A stretch of 64,000 nt of DNA, taken from an uncultured Kordia sp. GTDB taxonomy: Bacteria > Bacteroidota > Bacteroidia > Flavobacteriales > Flavobacteriaceae. The position numbers and the translations under genes were made by a program. Below, in pieces: positions 17,352-26,324 of this stretch. How positions within the stretch are numbered: the stretch's first letter is position 1; every line of letters begins with the position of its first letter. Below the pieces are notes generated by a model. That model made no database searches, was not told the origin of the DNA, and saw only the letters and a program-made list of their open reading frames with translations. Location: positions 1-64,000 of the forward strand of contig NZ_CANLEA010000021.1 in NCBI RefSeq assembly GCF_947489565.1, read 5' to 3'.

Positions 17352-19505
17352 CTACAACGTATCCAATTGATTGCTTTTCTTATCATCACTAATCGTCCAA
17401 AAGAATCCTACAAAGAAGAATTGATCTGCATTCGGACGACGTGTCATACGCTGAAATGTTCCGTTTATATCTGGTTGGTTTGCGTATTCATACCCAAATA
17501 CATTTCGAAGTCCAAGCGGATTTGATACTGAGAAAAATAATATTTTTTGTTGTGAAATTAAGTACGCCCAATTCACACTTACACTATGGAAATCTTTGGT
17601 TTTTTCATTTAAGAAACCGCCAACATTCGGGTTGGTATATGCTCTACCTGTAGAGTAGCTATAGCTGAATCCTACCTGACTTTTCAATTTGTCAATCCAA
17701 TGTTTTGTCACCAATGAAAAGTTGTGCTTTGTCGCAAAATTTGGCATGGCTTCTACAGGATAATTTTCAAATTTACGCGAAGTGTCTAAGTACGAATACG
17801 AAACCCAATAATCTACATTTTTGATACTTTTATTATCTCTCCACCAAAGATCTAATCCAGTTGCATGTCCAAAACCATCATTGGCAAAATCAGTTCCGAA
17901 CTGAGGAAAATCACCTGAAAACGTAATTAAATTGTTGTATTCTTTATGATACGCTTCCGCGCGAAATGTCTTTCCATCATGCACATATTGATAGTTTAAA
18001 ATATAATGTGTCGCATTTTCTGGACGGAAATTCGTATTAAATTTCAGATAATTACTATTCGGATTCTGGTAAAACTGTCCGAAAGCAAACGATACTTGAT
18101 CTTTTTCTGAAGTTTTGTACGCCACAGATAAACGCGGTGAAATCGTAGTCTTGTCTAATAATGAAGTATGATCTAAACGTACGCCAACTTTAGCTGCGAA
18201 GTTTTTAGAGAAAAAGATATCTGTTTCCGCAAAAGCACCAATTAAATTACTCTTAAAACCATAATCAACCTTTGGTACGAACGGATTTTCAAACTCTTCG
18301 TCAAAATCAGTTGTAAAATATTCTGCTCCAAAACTCAGTTTGAAGCGATTGCTAAAGTTCTTTTTCAACTTTGTTTTAAAGTGGAATGAATTTTCCAAAC
18401 TGTTAATTCGATCGTCAATAATACGTACTTTCGATTGATCGCGCGTATAACTCAATCCAGAAGTTATTGCCCAATTTTCACCAAATACGCCTTTGTACGA
18501 ACCATTCATATATAAATTGTTGTTGTTCAATTTGAAACGAACCAATTCATCAAAATTGATACTTTCTTGATCTAGTTCAAAATCGGTAATATCAAATGCA
18601 GTATAAAATTTTAAGGTTCCATTCTCAAAATGATGACGAAATACACTTTCTCCTTGTCCACCTTGAAACGGTTTAATCCAATCGTTACGATCTGGAAACA
18701 ACTCTAAATACGGCGCTAAGTTGATATATGACGTACTAAAACTGACAGAACCTTTCTCCCACTTTTCTGTATGTCCAAGTGCGCCACCAACCGTCATCAC
18801 TGAAATATCTGTCTTCTCTTGATCGGGTTCGTTAATCGTATTCAATTCTAAAACTCCCGACAAGGCTTGTCCAAATTCTGCGGAGTAACCACCTGTAGAA
18901 AAGGTAATTCCTTTAAATAAAAATGGCGAATAACGTCCACGCGCAGGAATATTATTGGTTGTATTGCTATACGGCGTAAACACACGAATTCCATCAATAA
19001 ATATTTGTGTTTCTTCGGCACGTCCGCCACGTACAAACAAACGTCCATCTTCTGCTACCGTACTCGTTCCTGGTAACGTTTGTAAAGCACCTACAAAATC
19101 GCCCAAAGCACTTGCTGTAGTCACAATATCTAAAGGTTTTAACGCTGTTACTTTGGCATTTTCTCCAGCTTCAAACGATCCTGCGCTCAAAATTACGGCA
19201 TTCAATGCATCTACATTTTCACGAAGTTGAATCGTTATATTTTCCATTTTTGAAACTTCCAGAGATATTTCTTTCGTTTCAAACGATAAAAAAGAAATTA
19301 CTAAAACCTGTGTTCCTGTTTCTTCTGTGGTAAAGTTAAATGCCCCTTTTTCATTGGTAGAAGCGCCATCATACGTACCTTTTAAATACACATTGGCGCC
19401 AAAAATAGGTTCGTTTGATTGATCGGTTACAATTCCAGAAACAGTCGTTTGTGCCACAATTATATTGCAGAAACAGAAACCGATAAGTAGTAGTAATTTT
19501 TTCAT
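17352..19505 (-). CDS. TonB-dependent receptor with carboxypeptidase-D-like N-terminus
   Basis: 717 residues; outer-membrane active transporter. The order is: signal peptide (to about A-Q-T at 19); a carboxypeptidase-regulatory-like domain (V-S-G-I-V-T-D-Q-S-N-E-P-I-F-G-A-N-V); a plug with L-P-G-T-S and R-G-G-R-A-E-E-T-Q-I-F-I-D-G-I; then a 22-strand-type barrel. At about 700 residues it is shorter than SusC proteins (about 1000) and no SusD partner is adjacent, which fits a metal- or siderophore-type receptor more than a glycan one (inference). It is transcribed alone, and its promoter carries the shared direct-repeat element at 19537-19607. Confidence 0.92.
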   Translation of the reverse strand: MKKLLLLIGFCFCNIIVAQTTVSGIVTDQSNEPIFGANVYLKGTYDGASTNEKGAFNFTTEETGTQVLVISFLSFETKEISLEVSKMENITIQLRENVDALNAVILSAGSFEAGENAKVTALKPLDIVTTASALGDFVGALQTLPGTSTVAEDGRLFVRGGRAEETQIFIDGIRVFTPYSNTTNNIPARGRYSPFLFKGITFSTGGYSAEFGQALSGVLELNTINEPDQEKTDISVMTVGGALGHTEKWEKGSVSFSTSYINLAPYLELFPDRNDWIKPFQGGQGESVFRHHFENGTLKFYTAFDITDFELDQESINFDELVRFKLNNNNLYMNGSYKGVFGENWAITSGLSYTRDQSKVRIIDDRINSLENSFHFKTKLKKNFSNRFKLSFGAEYFTTDFDEEFENPFVPKVDYGFKSNLIGAFAETDIFFSKNFAAKVGVRLDHTSLLDKTTISPRLSVAYKTSEKDQVSFAFGQFYQNPNSNYLKFNTNFRPENATHYILNYQYVHDGKTFRAEAYHKEYNNLITFSGDFPQFGTDFANDGFGHATGLDLWWRDNKSIKNVDYWVSYSYLDTSRKFENYPVEAMPNFATKHNFSLVTKHWIDKLKSQVGFSYSYSTGRAYTNPNVGGFLNEKTKDFHSVSVNWAYLISQQKILFFSVSNPLGLRNVFGYEYANQPDINGTFQRMTRRPNADQFFFVGFFWTISDDKKSNQLDTL

Positions 19506-19536
19506 GAGATTATTTTATTATTGATTGATGATGGGA

Positions 19537-19607
19537 CAAATCTCTTGTAAAATGAAAGACTTAGAAAAAAGGAACTACTCAATTGTCGTAATTTATGGAT
19601 GAATTGT
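19537..19607 (-). promoter_or_regulatory. Shared direct-repeat promoter (site 2 of 3), LytTR-like
   Basis: On the minus strand ACAATTCATCC starts at 19607 and ACAATTGAGTAG at 19586 (21 bases apart). The -7-like GAGATTTG starts at 19544, 42 bases after the second repeat. The geometry equals that of the TPR and DUF2141 promoters. It drives the TonB receptor, whose ATG lies at 19505. Confidence 0.75.
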
Positions 19608-19663
19608 AGTTAAGTTAAATTCGAGTTAAAAAAACAGAATTCAGCAATTGAATTTGATTCTAA

Positions 19664-19694
19664 TTGCAGAAAAAATAGAAATATCATACTTTTG
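19664..19694 (+). promoter_or_regulatory. Promoter of membrane-hydrolase operon
   Basis: TTG at 19664-19666, 20-base spacer, TACTTTTG at 19687-19694. It fits the Bacteroidota sigma-A consensus TTG-N19/20-TAnnTTTG exactly and predicts a leader of about 30 bases before the ATG at 19730. Confidence 0.75.
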
Positions 19695-19729
19695 ATATCT
19701 AAAAAAATCCCTAGAAGCACTATTTACTC

Positions 19730-19990
19730 ATGAATATAATGGTTTACCTTGCCTGTGCAGTTATTGCAATTTTTATTTACATTAAATTTTTTAAGCCAAA
19801 GAGTGATGGCGGAGGATTTACTGAAAAGTCAGGTCAAAGATACCAAACCATTGATGATAAATACAACGCGCAACGCAAAGAGAAACAACAACGCATTGAT
19901 CGTATTTTAGAGAAAATCAATGAAAAAGGTGTAGCCAGTTTAACACCACAAGAAAAAGCGCTCTTGGACGAATATTCAAACTCTCAATAA
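19730..19990 (+). CDS. Small membrane-anchored protein (DUF6576-like)
   Basis: 86 residues. One N-terminal membrane segment (about 4-20) precedes a basic linker and an amphipathic C-terminus, L-E-K-I-N-E-K-G-V-A-S-L-T-P-Q-E-K-A-L-L-D-E-Y-S. That tail is also found at the C-terminus of some rhomboid-like proteins in this phylum. Role unknown. Its TAA overlaps the next ATG by one base (TAATG), so it is coupled to the YdjM-like gene. A good promoter lies 36 bases upstream. Confidence 0.8.
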   Translation: MNIMVYLACAVIAIFIYIKFFKPKSDGGGFTEKSGQRYQTIDDKYNAQRKEKQQRIDRILEKINEKGVASLTPQEKALLDEYSNSQ

Positions 19991-20529
19991 TGGCGTCTAT
20001 TTTTGGACATGCTTTGGCAGCGTATACGATTGGAAAAGTTGCCCATGTAAAACTAAATCCTGTAAAGTTATCCTTATTAGCTATTTTCTGTGCAGTTATT
20101 CCTGATGCAGATGTGATTATGTTCAATTTTGGGTATCCATACATGCATCCGCTTGGACATCGTGGATTTACCCATAGTATTTTGTTTGCTTTTATATTGG
20201 CTTTTTTGATCCGTGCTATCTTTTACAGAAAAGTCAATTATTTCTCCAAACTCGGTATCATATTATTTGTCATTTTTCTCTTATCTACCTTATCTCACAG
20301 TATATTAGATGCGTGTACCAATGGCGGAAGAGGTGTTGGTTTCTTTATTCCTTTTGAAAATTCTCGTTATTTTTTCCCTTGGCGACCGATTATGGTTTCT
20401 CCATTAGGCGCTGGCAAGTTCTTTAGTGAATGGGGATTGCGAGTGCTTCAAAGTGAAGCGCTGTATATTGGAATTCCTGCAGTAAGTTTATTAGTCTTAA
20501 ATTATTTCTTTAGAAGGAAATCCTCATGA
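19990..20529 (+). CDS. YdjM-family membrane-bound metal-dependent hydrolase
   Basis: 179 residues. The family motif G-H-R-G-F-T-H-S and the acidic A-V-I-P-D-A-D at about residue 38, plus S-H-S-I-L-D-A, supply the metal ligands of the DUF457/YdjM family (LexA-binding inner-membrane-associated hydrolase). Four or five membrane segments are visible. The substrate is unknown; the fold is shared with phospholipase-C/S1-P1-like enzymes. Coupled to both neighbours: TAATG upstream, ATGA downstream. Confidence 0.88.
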   Translation: MASIFGHALAAYTIGKVAHVKLNPVKLSLLAIFCAVIPDADVIMFNFGYPYMHPLGHRGFTHSILFAFILAFLIRAIFYRKVNYFSKLGIILFVIFLLSTLSHSILDACTNGGRGVGFFIPFENSRYFFPWRPIMVSPLGAGKFFSEWGLRVLQSEALYIGIPAVSLLVLNYFFRRKSS

Positions 20530-21191
20530 AAACAAAATTCTTCCTTATTCTTTTTGCAGTTATCACAATACTTGAACTCTTTTTTGGAAGCTTTGAAGAC
20601 TATACATATTTACATTATTTTACAAAACCAGCAATTGTAATTTCTTTACTTGTGTTTTTTCTTTCAAATTCAAAACATTTGACTTCTTCTTTGAAGTTGA
20701 TCACTATTCTTGCCTTACTCTTTTCCTTATCGGGAGATGTTTTATTAATGTTTGTTACAAGCTCTGAAACTTTTTTCATCGCAGGTTTGGTTTCTTTTTT
20801 GTTAGCACATATCATGTATATTTTGGTTTTCCTGCGCAATAGAAATACCAAAATGAACAATTTCCCATTCATAGCACTATTATTAGTATACGCTACAGGT
20901 TTGTTTTGGTTAATTAAAGATGGATTAGGAGATTTGTTGATTCCTGTTTTGGTTTATATGGCAGTAATCTTAACTATGGCTACAACAGCATTTTTGCGAA
21001 AAGAAATGGTATTACACGTTGGTTATGTATATGTTTTTGTGGGTGCAATATTTTTCATGTTATCTGATAGTTTACTAGCAATCAACAAATTCCATTATAC
21101 ACTTCCTTTTTCAAACCTTAGCATTATGTCTACATATGCCTTGGCGCAACTTTTCATTGTTTTGGGAATTATCAAAAGTTATAAGAACTAA
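20526..21191 (+). CDS. YhhN family protein (lysoplasmalogenase-like)
   Basis: 221 residues with about seven or eight membrane segments. The YhhN/TMEM86 family pattern is visible: Y-T-Y-L-H-Y-F-T-K-P at the N-terminus, L-F-S-L-S-G-D-V-L-L-M (the acidic catalytic region), and S-D-S-L-L-A-I-N-K-F near the C-terminus. Characterised members hydrolyse the vinyl-ether bond of lysoplasmalogens; function in this clade is not established. It overlaps the YdjM-like gene by 4 bases and is followed 55 bases later by a paralogue. Confidence 0.88.
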   Translation: MKTKFFLILFAVITILELFFGSFEDYTYLHYFTKPAIVISLLVFFLSNSKHLTSSLKLITILALLFSLSGDVLLMFVTSSETFFIAGLVSFLLAHIMYILVFLRNRNTKMNNFPFIALLLVYATGLFWLIKDGLGDLLIPVLVYMAVILTMATTAFLRKEMVLHVGYVYVFVGAIFFMLSDSLLAINKFHYTLPFSNLSIMSTYALAQLFIVLGIIKSYKN

Positions 21192-21246
21192 AAAGTACTA
21201 TTTTTTTCACTAAATTGCACTGCTTTTTGAGAAGCATGATAGTTGT

Positions 21247-21951
21247 ATGAAATTTTTTAAAGTCTTTATTGCTATATTCTTACTAAATCTTTCTTTAGAC
21301 ATTTATTTTAATAATGCTAAAGAGTTTTATGAATTCAGAATTGTCACAAAGCCTCTAATAACTCTTTTATTAGCTGTCTTTTTTTATGTGAATAGTCATG
21401 CAATGCAATTTCGCCATCGAATGACTATTATTGGTGCTTTGTTATTCCTGTGTGCAGGCGATGTTCTTTTATTACAAGACACTCCTTTTTATTCTTTTAT
21501 GGGAGGATTGGCACTATTTTTAATCTCTATGCTACTCTACTCGCTGTATTTTTATAAGCAAACGAGATACGATATTGACCGATTGATTCCTTATTTGGCA
21601 GTATCCTTATTGATTTCGCTCTCCATGATTTACTTAATGTATGATGGTTTAAATAATTTATTAATTCCAGTCATGATTTATCTGGTAACTGTACTCAACT
21701 TTTTAAAAATTGGTTTTTTACGTTACAAAAGTGTAAATATGAAAAGTTATCGCTTGGTATTTATAGGAATTGTTTGCTTTACGTTGGCGCAAATGATTAT
21801 TGGACTCAATGAATTTTATAAAACTTTACCATATAAAGATATATATATCATGTTCTTCTATGGAACTTCTCAATTATTAATTATTATGGGTATTTTGTCA
21901 ATCAGTTCCCATGAAAAAGTTCAAAAACAAGAAGACGCTTTCTTATTGTAA
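21247..21951 (+). CDS. YhhN family protein, paralogue
   Basis: 234 residues with the same plan as the preceding gene: F-R-I-V-T-K-P-L near residue 32, L-F-L-C-A-G-D-V-L-L-L at the catalytic acid, and several membrane segments. The C-terminal S-D-x-L-L-A is replaced by A-Q-M-I-I-G-L-N-E-F, so one acidic residue of the pair seen in its neighbour is missing and activity may differ. It is the last gene of the operon; its 3' end overlaps the convergent NDH-2 gene by 9 bases. Confidence 0.87.
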   Translation: MKFFKVFIAIFLLNLSLDIYFNNAKEFYEFRIVTKPLITLLLAVFFYVNSHAMQFRHRMTIIGALLFLCAGDVLLLQDTPFYSFMGGLALFLISMLLYSLYFYKQTRYDIDRLIPYLAVSLLISLSMIYLMYDGLNNLLIPVMIYLVTVLNFLKIGFLRYKSVNMKSYRLVFIGIVCFTLAQMIIGLNEFYKTLPYKDIYIMFFYGTSQLLIIMGILSISSHEKVQKQEDAFLL

Positions 21952-23235
21952 AGATGATTTTTTGCGTTTTTTATACGGTCTAATAATTAAGCGTGCTTCA
22001 CGATCGAAACGAATATAATTATATACCCAATTGATAAAAACTACCATTCGATTTCGGAATCCAATTAGGAAGAATAAATGTACAAACATCCACACAAACC
22101 AAGCAAAAACTCCTTGAAATTTGAATTTTGGTAAATCAACTACTGCTTTGTTTCTTCCAACAGTTGCCATAGAACCTTTGTCATAATAACTGAAAGGTTT
22201 CATTTCTTTGCCATTGAGTTGACGCACTAAGTTTTTTCCCAAGTTTTTTCCTTGCTGAATGGCAGGTTGTGCCATCATTGGATGTCCAAAAGGATATTCT
22301 TCACTTTGCATAGAAGCAATATCTCCTAAAGCATATATATTGTCAAATCCTTTTACTTGATTGAACTGATTCACCAAAATACGATTGCCTCTTGTAATGA
22401 GTTCTTCTCCGTCTAAACCTGGAATAGTTGCTCCTTTTACACCTGCTGACCAAATTACAGTAGCCGATCTGAAGTTTACAGTATCATTTGTTTGTACCTT
22501 ATCTCCATCATAATTGGTCACTCGTAAATTTTTCCAAACATCAACGCCCAAACCTTGCAAATAATCTTCTGCCTTTGCAGACGCTTGTTCGCTCATTGCT
22601 GGTAATATACGATCGGAACCTTGTACTAAATTGATTTTCATCTGACGAATGTCTAAATCAGGATAATCTTTTGGAAGAATTCCTTTTTTTATTTCTGCCA
22701 ACGCTCCTGCCAATTCAACACCCGTTGGACCAGCGCCTACAATCACAAAATTCATGAGCGCATTTCGTTCTTCCAAATCAGAAATTAAAATCGCCTGTTC
22801 AAAATTTTCAAGAATCAAACTACGAAGGTTCAACGATTGTGGAATCGTTTTCATCTCCATACTGTGTTTTTCAATTTCGCTATTGCCAAAAAAGTTTGTT
22901 TTTGAACCTGTGGCAATGATCAAATGATCGTAGCTCAATTCCCCAATATCAGTATTAATACATTTATTGTCCGTGTCTATAGCTTCCACATTGGCCATAC
23001 GGAAATAAAAATTTGGGTAATCTTTGATAATTTTTCGAATGGGATATGCAATAGAATCGGGTTCTAATCCGCCCGTAGAAACCTGATACAGTAAAGGTTG
23101 AAAAGTGTGATAATTATGTTTATCGATTAATACGGCTTGAACTTCTTGTTTTTTTAACTGCTTTGCCAGCGAAATTCCTGCAAATCCGCCACCAATAATG
23201 ACTACTCTTGGGTAGCTTGTTCTTGGTATGTTCAT
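21943..23235 (-). CDS. ndh: Type II NADH dehydrogenase (NDH-2)
   Basis: About 430 residues from the ATG at M-N-I-P-R-T-S-Y-P; the track's 28 earlier residues are upstream DNA. This is a membrane-associated flavoprotein that oxidises NADH and reduces quinone without pumping protons. It shows the FAD-binding V-V-I-I-G-G-G-F-A-G-I, the NAD-binding V-I-V-G-A-G-P-T-G-V-E-L-A-G-A, a second FAD contact Y-A-L-G-D-I-A, and a C-terminal amphipathic/hydrophobic segment (F-V-W-M-F-V-H-L-F-F-L-I-G-F-R-N-R) for membrane attachment. Divergent from the ECF sigma gene, 108 bases apart. Confidence 0.9.
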   Translation of the reverse strand: MNIPRTSYPRVVIIGGGFAGISLAKQLKKQEVQAVLIDKHNYHTFQPLLYQVSTGGLEPDSIAYPIRKIIKDYPNFYFRMANVEAIDTDNKCINTDIGELSYDHLIIATGSKTNFFGNSEIEKHSMEMKTIPQSLNLRSLILENFEQAILISDLEERNALMNFVIVGAGPTGVELAGALAEIKKGILPKDYPDLDIRQMKINLVQGSDRILPAMSEQASAKAEDYLQGLGVDVWKNLRVTNYDGDKVQTNDTVNFRSATVIWSAGVKGATIPGLDGEELITRGNRILVNQFNQVKGFDNIYALGDIASMQSEEYPFGHPMMAQPAIQQGKNLGKNLVRQLNGKEMKPFSYYDKGSMATVGRNKAVVDLPKFKFQGVFAWFVWMFVHLFFLIGFRNRMVVFINWVYNYIRFDREARLIIRPYKKRKKSSLQ

Positions 23236-23343
23236 AAAAAAAAGTGACTTTACACTACAAAAATACGGCTTTCTAATTTTTTTTTGAAAAATATGTAACA
23301 TATTTGTGAAAAGAAACACTCATAAGCAAATAACCATCAAAAA

Positions 23344-23838
23344 TTGAGCAAAAACCTCGAACATAGTTTTGTTACCGAATTAGAACGTCATCAGAATATC
23401 GTTCATAAAGTGTGTCGTATATATACCTCAAATAAAGATCAGCACAACGATCTTTTTCAGGAGATTACCATACAATTATGGAAAGCATACCCAAAATTCA
23501 GAGGCGATTCTAAGTTTAGTACTTGGATGTACAGAGTAGCGTTGAATACAGCGATTACCTTATACAGAAAATCTAAACGTAGTGTGAAGACGCAAGACTA
23601 TGAAAGTGTTGTTTTTAAAATCAAATCTGAAGATTATGACAATACTGAAGAAGAACAGTTAAAAATAATGTATAAAGCAATCAAGCAGCTATCAGATATA
23701 GAAAAAGCCTTGATTTTCTTATACTTAGAAGATAAAAATTATAAAGAAATAGCCGAAACAATTGGGATTACAGAAGTGAATGCACGTGTGAAGATGAACA
23801 GAATTAAGACCAAATTGAAAAAGATTTTAAATCCATAA
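23344..23838 (+). CDS. ECF-type RNA polymerase sigma factor
   Basis: 164 residues. Region 2 includes H-N-D-L-F-Q-E-I-T-I-Q-L-W-K-A-Y-P-K-F-R-G and S-K-F-S-T-W-M-Y-R-V-A-L-N; region 4 reads Y-K-E-I-A-E-T-I-G-I-T-E-V-N-A-R-V-K-M-N-R. The start is TTG (M-S-K-N-L-E-H). It directs transcription of an unknown regulon. The downstream gene, 3 bases on, encodes a membrane protein probably acting as its partner. The third gene is a short exported protein. Confidence 0.92.
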   Translation: MSKNLEHSFVTELERHQNIVHKVCRIYTSNKDQHNDLFQEITIQLWKAYPKFRGDSKFSTWMYRVALNTAITLYRKSKRSVKTQDYESVVFKIKSEDYDNTEEEQLKIMYKAIKQLSDIEKALIFLYLEDKNYKEIAETIGITEVNARVKMNRIKTKLKKILNP

Positions 23839-23841
23839 CTC

Positions 23842-24468
23842 ATGGAAGAATTAGATTTATTAAAAAAAGATTGGAAAAAGCAAGAGGCACATCAGCCGAA
23901 GCTATCCTACGACGATATTGACAATATGATGTTGAAGAAATCCTCTTCGCTTGTAAAATGGGTTTTTTACGTCAGTTTGTTAGAACTTGGGTTTGGAATT
24001 GCCATTGTGATTCTCGCTTTGTTAATTCAACCCGACATTTTGAACGATTCTAGCATGCCATCATGGTTGAATTGGTTCTTTTACGCCTCCTCTGCAGTTG
24101 TATTTTATTTTATTTACAAGTTTTTTACCAATTATAAAAAAATCTCTACAACAAGCTCCATTAAAGATTTAATGAAAAATATTATGACCACACGTAGAAC
24201 TGTAAAACATTATGTGATGTACAGTTTGAGTGTGATTGCTTTTACCGTATGTATTGCGGTTCCAACAGGATATATTGAAGGAGCAGGCGGAGCAGATAAG
24301 TTTACAGCCGAAGCAACACTTTCGCATTATTTATTACTTGCGGTAGCCACTATTATTGCAGCTTGTTTGGTTGTAGCCTTATTTTACGGAGTGTATTATT
24401 TATTATACGGACTCCTTACCAAGAAGCTCAAAACAAATTATACAGAGTTACAACAATTAAAATCATAA
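23842..24468 (+). CDS. Membrane protein paired with ECF sigma factor
   Basis: 208 residues. A soluble N-terminal 32 residues (L-L-K-K-D-W-K-K-Q-E) precede four membrane segments (about 35-56, 75-95, 124-146, 170-195). It starts 3 bases after the ECF gene, so the pair is co-translated. In this phylum membrane proteins in this position are often anti-sigma factors; no zinc-binding H-x3-C-x2-C is present, so the role is inferred from context only. Confidence 0.85.
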   Translation: MEELDLLKKDWKKQEAHQPKLSYDDIDNMMLKKSSSLVKWVFYVSLLELGFGIAIVILALLIQPDILNDSSMPSWLNWFFYASSAVVFYFIYKFFTNYKKISTTSSIKDLMKNIMTTRRTVKHYVMYSLSVIAFTVCIAVPTGYIEGAGGADKFTAEATLSHYLLLAVATIIAACLVVALFYGVYYLLYGLLTKKLKTNYTELQQLKS

Positions 24469-24501
24469 AAACAATCATACCTTTTTAATAAACCATATAT
24501 C

Positions 24502-24753
24502 ATGAAAAAGATCTTTTTTTTAGTACTAGCTGCTATGTTTTGCGTCTCAGTAAGTGCACATGAAAACACAAAGAGTTTCCAACAACAATTTGGAACATCC
24601 TTAGTACAAAATACAACTTCACATGCATCAATGCATACTATTAATAATGGTGGATGGATGCAGTTTATTTATAATGTATTTCATAAAGTTGGACAAGCTT
24701 TGTATTCAACGGTAAACGATACACCGCAAGAAGAAGAAAACACTGAGAATTAA
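24502..24753 (+). CDS. Small exported protein in ECF operon
   Basis: 83 residues with a clear signal peptide (M-K-K-I-F-F-L-V-L-A-A-M-F-C-V-S-V-S-A-H). The mature part is polar, with a short amphipathic stretch (W-M-Q-F-I-Y-N-V-F-H-K-V-G-Q-A-L-Y) and an acidic tail. It is the third gene after the ECF sigma factor, followed by a strong terminator, so the operon ends here. Possibly the signal or output protein of the sigma system (inference). Confidence 0.75.
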   Translation: MKKIFFLVLAAMFCVSVSAHENTKSFQQQFGTSLVQNTTSHASMHTINNGGWMQFIYNVFHKVGQALYSTVNDTPQEEENTEN

Positions 24754-24780
24754 TACGCTCGGTAAATTCAACATATAAAA

Positions 24781-24812
24781 AAAGGACGTTATTTCGAAGT
24801 AACGTCCTTTTT
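24781..24812. terminator. Bidirectional terminator
   Basis: Perfect 11-bp stem AAAGGACGTTA / TAACGTCCTTT around TTTCGAAG, with A runs before and T runs after. It serves both the ECF operon (plus) and the acyltransferase (minus). Confidence 0.92.
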
Positions 24813-24832
24813 CTGCATGTTTTTGAAATATA

Positions 24833-25636
24833 TTAATACTCCCATTTACGTTTTTCATTGAGTTTTTCCATCGCCTCCAATTCTGCTTGAGGAATTACTT
24901 TTAAGAACGAAGGATGCTGCTCAATTGCATATTCTATTTTTTCTATGATCGCTGCTACGCTTTCATTTTCATAATCAATCTCTAACGGTTGTTTGATTTC
25001 CATGGATTGCAGAATTCCTTTCTTTTTGATACGAAGTCCTTTGCGATCAAAAGAACGTCTAAAACCATCTATTACTATTGGAACAACAATAGGTTTGTAA
25101 CGTTTTATGATATGTGCTGTCCCTTTTCGGATAGGTTTCCAAGGTCTTGTAGTTCCTTGTGGAAATGTAATTACCCAACCGTCATCAAGTGCGATTCCAA
25201 TATTGGAAATATCACTCATTTTCACTTGTCTGTTTACATCTTCACCATTGGCACGCCAAGTACGTTCAATGCTTACAGATCCTGCATATGCTAATATTTT
25301 TGGTAGTAATCCTGATTTCATTGTTTCCTTAGCCGCAACATAGTATAAGTTTAGCTTCGGATTCCACAAATATCCTACGTTTTTAATAGAATCACCTCGA
25401 CCTTTCAAACTCGCATTAAACACGTGAAACATCGCTACAACATCTGCAAAATAGGTTTGGTGATTGGACACAAATAATACATTTTTGTCTGGTAAGGAGC
25501 GTAATACTTCTGAGCCTTCAATTTTTAGTTCATTAAAACCACGATAACGTCTATGCGTCATAGTACCCGCGATTCTAATCAACCATTTTTTTAAAAATAG
25601 TATATGTCCGAAAGGATTTCTTTTGAATAATCCCAT
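24833..25636 (-). CDS. 1-acyl-sn-glycerol-3-phosphate acyltransferase (PlsC-like)
   Basis: 267 residues, inner-membrane-associated lipid acyltransferase. Motif I is V-S-N-H-Q-T-Y-F-A-D (N-H-x4-D), and motif III is F-P-Q-G-T-T-R-P, with Gln replacing the usual Glu of F-P-E-G-T. That Glu normally contacts substrate, so specificity may differ. Motif IV is I-V-V-P-I-V-I-D-G. It transfers an acyl chain to lysophosphatidate or a related lipid. It is followed by the Nudix gene upstream on the same strand (38 bases apart), so a two-gene unit is likely. Confidence 0.87.
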   Translation of the reverse strand: MGLFKRNPFGHILFLKKWLIRIAGTMTHRRYRGFNELKIEGSEVLRSLPDKNVLFVSNHQTYFADVVAMFHVFNASLKGRGDSIKNVGYLWNPKLNLYYVAAKETMKSGLLPKILAYAGSVSIERTWRANGEDVNRQVKMSDISNIGIALDDGWVITFPQGTTRPWKPIRKGTAHIIKRYKPIVVPIVIDGFRRSFDRKGLRIKKKGILQSMEIKQPLEIDYENESVAAIIEKIEYAIEQHPSFLKVIPQAELEAMEKLNEKRKWEY

Positions 25637-25674
25637 GTATTTTAAATTTTGAACGAATTACAAAGCTACAAAAA

Positions 25675-26322
25675 CTAATTTGAAATGGCTTTAGAAATAA
25701 TGTCTTTAACTTCACTTAGCATCATTGCTGTTGCTCCCCAAACCACGTGTTCATTTAAATAAAATGCTGGAACTTGGATCTTTTTCATGTAGGAAGTTGT
25801 CAATTCTTTTTGAATAACGGTACGTTCCGAAAGGAAGTCTGCCAAGGTCACTTCAATGATTGCTTCTACTTCTGAAGGTTCCGGAATAAAACTTGGCGTT
25901 TCATGTAAAATTCCGATAAATGGCTGTACGATAAAGTTACTTGGAGGAATGTAAGTCGCTGTAAGTTCACGAATTACCTCAACGGTATGTATTGGCACTC
26001 CTACTTCTTCTTCCGTTTCACGCAATGCGGCTGCTTCATAGTTTACATCCTCAGGCTCTAGCTTTCCGCCTGGAAATCCAACCTGATTGGAATGCACTCC
26101 ACTGTAGGTTTTACGAAGAATTAAAACAAAATTTGTTTCTCCTTTTTCATCCGGATAAAACAATGCCATGACTGCCGATTTTCGTGCATTTTTCATACGA
26201 TCTTCCATGGCGTTGAGCTCTTGTTCTCGCATCGAAGGCGCCATTTTCAACTGTGAAGAAACGCCTGGAAGCGGGATTTTTGCTATTTTTGGAAGGATTT
26301 TTTTAAAATTATCAAAATTCAT
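25675..26322 (-). CDS. CoA pyrophosphatase-type Nudix hydrolase
   Basis: 215 residues. The Nudix box G-G-K-L-E-P-E-D-V-N-Y-E-A-A-A-L-R-E-T-E-E-E-V-G is intact (G-x5-E-x7-R-E-x2-E-E-x-G, with the two-residue spacing change common here). The upstream L-I-L-R-K-T-Y-S-G-V-H-S-N-Q-V-G-F-P-G-G is the NuCoA motif of CoA/acyl-CoA diphosphatases (NudL/PCD1 type). It probably cleaves CoA or oxidised CoA to phosphopantetheine and 3',5'-ADP. It starts 2 bases from the divergent cyclophilin start. Confidence 0.9.
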   Translation of the reverse strand: MNFDNFKKILPKIAKIPLPGVSSQLKMAPSMREQELNAMEDRMKNARKSAVMALFYPDEKGETNFVLILRKTYSGVHSNQVGFPGGKLEPEDVNYEAAALRETEEEVGVPIHTVEVIRELTATYIPPSNFIVQPFIGILHETPSFIPEPSEVEAIIEVTLADFLSERTVIQKELTTSYMKKIQVPAFYLNEHVVWGATAMMLSEVKDIISKAISN

Positions 26323-26324
26323 CT

